This document shows positions 60,863 through 64,000 of a DNA stretch of 64,000 bases, one piece after another. Under the pieces are notes generated by a model. That model was not told the DNA's origin. It worked only from the letters and a program-made list of their open reading frames with translations, and did not search any database. Source of the DNA: Nitrosopumilus adriaticus. GTDB lineage: Archaea > Thermoproteota > Nitrososphaeria > Nitrososphaerales > Nitrosopumilaceae. Each line of letters begins with the position of its first letter. The stretch's first letter is position 1. A program made the position numbers and the translations under genes. Location: the NCBI RefSeq assembly GCF_000956175.1, contig NZ_CP011070.1, positions 558,001-622,000 of the forward strand. The letters are read 5' to 3'.

Positions 60863-60959
60863 TGGTGGACCGGATGGGATTTGAACCCACGACCTTTGCG
60901 GGGATTACTCCCTTACGCAGTGTGAGTGCGTCATCCAAACCAAACTAGACGACCGGTCC
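60863..60959 (-). tRNA. tRNA-Val (anticodon CAC) with a 19-base non-canonical intron
   Basis: Acceptor GGACCGG/CCGGTCC with encoded CCA (60863-60865), D arm GTCT/GGAT, anticodon stem ACGCA/TGCGT with loop CTCACAC, T arm GTGGG-TTCAAAT-CCCAT. After the anticodon stem there are 19 bases too many for a Val tRNA. The intron at 60895-60913 forms a bulge-helix-bulge: TGCG pairs with CGCA, with three-base bulges TAA and AAG. Splicing leaves the normal five-base variable loop AGGTC. Confidence 0.9.
60895..60913 (-). other. tRNA-Val intron at the anticodon stem/variable loop junction
   Basis: On the tRNA strand the intron is AGGGAGTAATCCCCGCAAA, with an internal GGG/CCC stem. The position (around 44/45) is not the usual 37/38 site, so processing needs an endonuclease that accepts relaxed bulge-helix-bulge motifs. 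Confidence 0.75.
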
Positions 60960-61052
60960 GAAGATTCTACCAAAAGACGATCTTTTTTATCTTTAGATTA
61001 GATTATAATGTAATTACCTTGGGCTTTTGTATTCATTTTAGAAATTATTGAC

Positions 61053-61301
61053 ATGTCTCTGCAAGAATTTGATGCGCTAATTGATAGAATGAAATTGGCA
61101 TACGAGTATGCTGAAAATTTGGGACAATATGTAGAGGCTGCCAAAGTTCTCTATCAGATGAATGATCAATTACCTGATGATCTTCAATTAATTTTAGATG
61201 ATTTAGAAAATCCTGAATCTGCAAAATCATTTATCATAAAATACAATAATGAATTAAAATCTGCAATTGTAAATTATAGACAAAGATTGATGAATTTTTA
61301 G
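61053..61301 (+). CDS. small helical protein of unknown function
   Basis: The 82-residue protein is predicted to be all helical, acidic, with tetratricopeptide-like spacing (MKLAYEYAENLGQYVEAAKVLYQMND), so it could be a single TPR hairpin plus cap. No family is recognised. It converges on the L40e gene. Confidence 0.6.
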   Translation: MSLQEFDALIDRMKLAYEYAENLGQYVEAAKVLYQMNDQLPDDLQLILDDLENPESAKSFIIKYNNELKSAIVNYRQRLMNF

Positions 61302-61303
61302 TT

Positions 61304-61471
61304 CTATTTCTTAACGCCTAGGTTTCTGTTCTTTAATCTCAAGTATGGATTTCTGCATTTTCTGCATCGTGTAGCATCAATATCGTTTCTACATCCACAT
61401 TTGAAGCAAATTCTCATTACAAGACGAGCTTGCTGGGCAATTCGTTTCTTTTCTGGGTCTGTAATAGGCAT
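61304..61471 (-). CDS. rpl40e: 50S ribosomal protein L40e
   Basis: A 55-residue zinc protein read from the gap. It has ICFKCGCRNDIDATRCRKCRNPYLRLKNR, the four-Cys zinc site and basic tail of archaeal L40e (the part fused to ubiquitin in eukaryotes). It lies 31 bases upstream of the succinyl-CoA synthetase alpha gene start side and runs in the opposite sense to the small helical gene. Confidence 0.93.
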   Translation of the reverse strand: MPITDPEKKRIAQQARLVMRICFKCGCRNDIDATRCRKCRNPYLRLKNRNLGVKK

Positions 61472-61502
61472 TTAATTGACTCCTGAATCTCTCTCTTTTA
61501 TT

Positions 61503-62420
61503 CTAATCGGATTTATCCATTTTTCCAGCTAATAATACTGGTACTTCTGCCGGTCTTTTTGCTACTGGAATGTTTGCCTTGTTAAACATTGAAATTTTGG
61601 ATTCTGCAGAACCATAATTTCCCATTACGATTGCTCCTGCATGTCCCATTCTCTTTTCTTTGGGTGCTGCTCTGCCTGCAATGTAAGCTACTGTTGGCTT
61701 GCTAAATCCAGTATCTATGATTCTTTGAGCCAGCATTTCCTCAGAGTCTCCTCCTATTTCTCCTACAACTACCATTCCTTCCAAATCTGGAATGTCTTTT
61801 ACCATGTCAAATGCATCAATTAGTCTTGTTCCGTTAATTGGATCTCCTCCAATACCAATTGTAATTGATTGACCAAATCCTGCATTGGTTAATGCATCAG
61901 AAATTTCATAGAGTAATGTTCCGCTTTTTGACAATACTGCAATTTTTCCTGCCTTGAATGGCATTGGTGGCATGATTCCGATTTTAATTAATTCTGGAAT
62001 CATAATTCCTGGAGTGTTAGGTCCGATTACTACTGCTCCTTTTTGATTTGCAAGTTCTAAAGTCTCCATAGTGTCTCTAATAGGGACATGTTCTGGAATT
62101 GCAACTAGCAGTTTGATTCCTGCTTCTAATGCTTCTTTTGCAGCTGATAGAAAGAATTTTGCTGGAACAAAAATGATTGAGATTTTAGCGTGGGTGGCAT
62201 CAACTGCCTCTTGCATGGTATTGTAAATTGGTACACTTTCATTCCATGTTTGGTCTCCTTTGCCTGGAGTGACACCAGCAACAATGTTGGTTCCATACTC
62301 CAACATTTTTCCTGCATGCAGTGATCCATATGATCCTGTAATTCCTTGAACTATGACTCCTTTATTTTCATAATCATCTTCTCCTGGATTTCCTTTTAGG
62401 AGTCCAAAAATATCTGTCAT
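61503..62420 (-). CDS. sucD: succinyl-CoA synthetase alpha subunit
   Basis: Forms succinyl-CoA from succinate and CoA with ATP or GTP. The 305-residue protein has the CoA-binding Rossmann domain (VQGITGSYGSLHAGKML) and the phospho-His in GHAGAIVMG near residue 265. The nucleotide and CoA loops appear complete. Its ATG overlaps the stop of sucC by four bases. Confidence 0.93.
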   Translation of the reverse strand: MTDIFGLLKGNPGEDDYENKGVIVQGITGSYGSLHAGKMLEYGTNIVAGVTPGKGDQTWNESVPIYNTMQEAVDATHAKISIIFVPAKFFLSAAKEALEAGIKLLVAIPEHVPIRDTMETLELANQKGAVVIGPNTPGIMIPELIKIGIMPPMPFKAGKIAVLSKSGTLLYEISDALTNAGFGQSITIGIGGDPINGTRLIDAFDMVKDIPDLEGMVVVGEIGGDSEEMLAQRIIDTGFSKPTVAYIAGRAAPKEKRMGHAGAIVMGNYGSAESKISMFNKANIPVAKRPAEVPVLLAGKMDKSD

Positions 62421-63523
62421 TTCTTAACTCCCATTACTGCAGCATTGATAGCATCCTCTACTGAATCAAATATTTTGGTTCTGGATCCTTGCAACATTTC
62501 TTTTGCTTTATCTGACTCTGTTCCCTTTAATCTTGAAAATACTGGCAAGTCAATTAAATTATCTTCATATGCTTTTAGAAATGCTTCAGCTACCACTGTT
62601 GTCTTTACAATTCCTCCATACAGATTCACTAAAATTCCTTTTACTCTATCTAATTTACTAATCAAAGTCAATGCCTCATAAACTGATTCAGTAGTTGCGC
62701 CGCCACCAACATCTAAGAAACATGCTGGCTTTCCACCATTATCTGATAACATGTCTAATGTAGACATTACAAGACCTGCACCATTTCCTACAACTGCAAT
62801 GTCTCCATCTAACTCTACTAATGAAAATCCACTTTTTTCAGCTTGCTCTTCAATCTCTGTCTTTTCTTGATATTTTTGTAGTTCTGGATGTCTAAAGTTA
62901 CTGTTGTCATCTGTTACAAATTTACCATCAAGTGCCATGATTGTGTCATCTTGCATTATTGCAAGTGGATTAATTTCTACCAATTCTGCCTCTTTTTCAA
63001 TAGTGAGTTTTGATAATTTTTTCAAAGTGTCTACAAATTGTTCTGCAGTAGTTCCTTCCAGCCCCATCTCTTTTGCAACTTCTTTTGCAAGTTCATCTGA
63101 AACATGTCCTAATCCAACTTCTTTGATAATTTGATTTTTGACTGATTCGATCTCTACGCCCCCTTCTGCAGATGCAATGATTGTGTAGCATCTTTTTGAA
63201 CGATTCAAAAATAGTGACAGATACAGCTCTTTTTTAATATCTGCCATTTTTTCAAGTAAAATTGCTCTTGCTTTCTCTCCTTTGATTGTCAAGTCCATTA
63301 CTTGAGGATATTTTAGTTCAAATTCATCATCGTTTTGACATTTTTGAATTCCGCCTGCTTTTCCTCTACCTCCAACTGGGACTTGGATTTTAATTACAAA
63401 TGGATATCCTAATTCTTTTGCATGCTTTCTACCGTCTTCGATATTTGTAGATGATATGCTCTCTAGTAGGTTAATTCCGTATTCTCTAAATAATTCCTTT
63501 GCCTGAAATTCTAGTAATTGCAT
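62417..63523 (-). CDS. sucC: succinyl-CoA synthetase beta subunit
   Basis: The 368-residue protein has the ATP-grasp domain (PFVIKIQVPVGGRGKAGGI) and the C-terminal flavodoxin-like domain with LDVGGGATTESVYEA and VNLYGGIVKT. Together with SucD it provides succinyl-CoA, a central intermediate of the citric-acid cycle and of the carbon fixation pathway in this group. Order beta then alpha with a four-base overlap is the usual arrangement. Confidence 0.93.
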   Translation of the reverse strand: MQLLEFQAKELFREYGINLLESISSTNIEDGRKHAKELGYPFVIKIQVPVGGRGKAGGIQKCQNDDEFELKYPQVMDLTIKGEKARAILLEKMADIKKELYLSLFLNRSKRCYTIIASAEGGVEIESVKNQIIKEVGLGHVSDELAKEVAKEMGLEGTTAEQFVDTLKKLSKLTIEKEAELVEINPLAIMQDDTIMALDGKFVTDDNSNFRHPELQKYQEKTEIEEQAEKSGFSLVELDGDIAVVGNGAGLVMSTLDMLSDNGGKPACFLDVGGGATTESVYEALTLISKLDRVKGILVNLYGGIVKTTVVAEAFLKAYEDNLIDLPVFSRLKGTESDKAKEMLQGSRTKIFDSVEDAINAAVMGVKK

Positions 63524-63563
63524 GCAAAAAATGTGAACTCTACGGTCTTTATTAACTATGATG

Positions 63564-63893
63564 CTATTTTAATTGCTCATCAAGAAAATCAATCATTTCT
63601 AAAAAGCGATCTTTGCTCTTTCGTAATAATTCCTCAGGATACTCTTTAATTGTAAATACAAACTGCTGATGAAAACTTGGAACTAAAACACCGCCTGATG
63701 TCACCATCTGTTCAATAACATATCCTTTGGTTAGAGTGCAGACAATTTCTTCATAGGATTCATCCTCTTCTTCAAGAGTTTGTCTGTACAGTACAATTGG
63801 TCTATTTGTCTTTGCAACAATGTTTGAACCCTTTTCTAGTAGATCTGATAACTGTTGAATCTGCCATGCATCTAAGCTAATCTGTTTTACCAT
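63564..63893 (-). CDS. protein of unknown function upstream of sucCD
   Basis: The 109-residue soluble protein starts MVKQISLDAWQIQQLSDLLEKG and has an acidic loop (EEEDESYEE). It has no recognised motif. It lies 40 bases upstream of sucC on the same strand and may be in the same transcript. From 63894 to the window end I see only an A/T-rich promoter region. Confidence 0.6.
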   Translation of the reverse strand: MVKQISLDAWQIQQLSDLLEKGSNIVAKTNRPIVLYRQTLEEEDESYEEIVCTLTKGYVIEQMVTSGGVLVPSFHQQFVFTIKEYPEELLRKSKDRFLEMIDFLDEQLK

Positions 63894-64000
63894 ATTCTCT
63901 GTGAGTGATTTTTCTATTTAACCGTGATAAAACAACGCATCTTCACAACTTGTCGTCAATAAAATCACAAAATTTACAATTAAAAGAAAGAAAGTGATTT

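Noticed and set aside
60863-60959. Reading the long tRNA as a type II (Leu or Ser) tRNA with a long variable arm
   Set aside because: The anticodon loop gives CAC (Val), and the extra bases form a bulge-helix-bulge whose removal restores a five-base variable loop.
1-64000. Search for insertion sequences, integrases, prophage genes, toxin-antitoxin pairs and defence islands
   Set aside because: No transposase, integrase, phage structural gene, restriction enzyme or Cas protein is seen. The tRNA genes are not flanked by attachment-site repeats that I can detect.

Overview
The window reads as a chromosome segment of a marine ammonia-oxidising archaeon of the Nitrosopumilus type (Nitrososphaerota, formerly Thaumarchaeota). 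The DNA is AT-rich and densely coded. It carries archaeal information-processing genes (L15e, L40e, Rpo7/Spt4, aEF1B, Pth2, TruD, Cdc48, HerA-NurA-Mre11-Rad50). It also carries many secreted or membrane-anchored cupredoxin-like and beta-rich proteins, and an AOA-type NirK-like copper protein. Many starts are leaderless, with a TATA-like box about 25 bases upstream of the start codon; TTG and GTG starts are common. No amo genes, CRISPR array, insertion sequence, integrase or prophage is visible, so this looks like core genome rather than an island.

Layout. 0-10 kb: MiaB-type tRNA methylthiotransferase, class II fumarase, NirK-like oxidase, SerA, surface proteins, L15e, TlpA-like redox protein. 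10-20 kb: response regulator, a HEAT protein resembling half of deoxyhypusine hydroxylase, a Kazal/double-cupredoxin protein, then the nurA-herA-mre11-rad50 operon and two exported proteins. 19-28 kb: NAD synthesis (aspartate dehydrogenase, NadA, NadC), Rpo7/Spt4, Mrp, dephospho-CoA kinase, a possible box C/D RNA, SprT-like protease, H+-pyrophosphatase. 28-35 kb: JAMM protease, membrane double-cupredoxin protein beside heme o synthase, Cdc48, aEF1B with its zinc-ribbon partner, geranylgeranyl reductase. 35-45 kb: Pth2, beta-propeller protein, a TruD gene split across two frames, a GIY-YIG-like protein, alcohol dehydrogenase, YyaL-type protein. 45-64 kb: small unknown proteins, two structured-RNA candidates, DEAD helicase, DsbA-like protein, tRNA-Thr, pyruvoyl arginine decarboxylase, PepF, soluble pyrophosphatase, a second response regulator, tRNA-Val with a non-canonical intron, L40e and succinyl-CoA synthetase.

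How the genes fit together. Fumarase and succinyl-CoA synthetase belong to the dicarboxylic-acid part of central carbon metabolism. Pyrophosphate is handled by a soluble and a proton-pumping enzyme. Electron transfer outside the membrane relies on copper proteins (NirK-like, two double-plastocyanin proteins) and thioredoxin-fold proteins (TlpA-like, DsbA-like). Double-strand-break resection is a single tightly overlapping operon. Arginine decarboxylase would feed polyamine synthesis, which in archaea supplies (deoxy)hypusine for aIF5A; this gives the DOHH-like HEAT protein a possible context.

The points most worth a second look are the TruD frameshift on an A_AAA_AAG slippery site, the half-DOHH protein, the tRNA-Val intron, two promoter palindromes placed like operators, and three unannotated RNA candidates. 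Eight genes of at most 59 codons were found by reading the gaps by hand. After these are included no gene-free stretch exceeds about 250 bases. The longest (58698-58947, 44937-45151, 7424-7592, 9784-9953, 59682-59851) hold only promoters, dyads or the RNA candidates listed.
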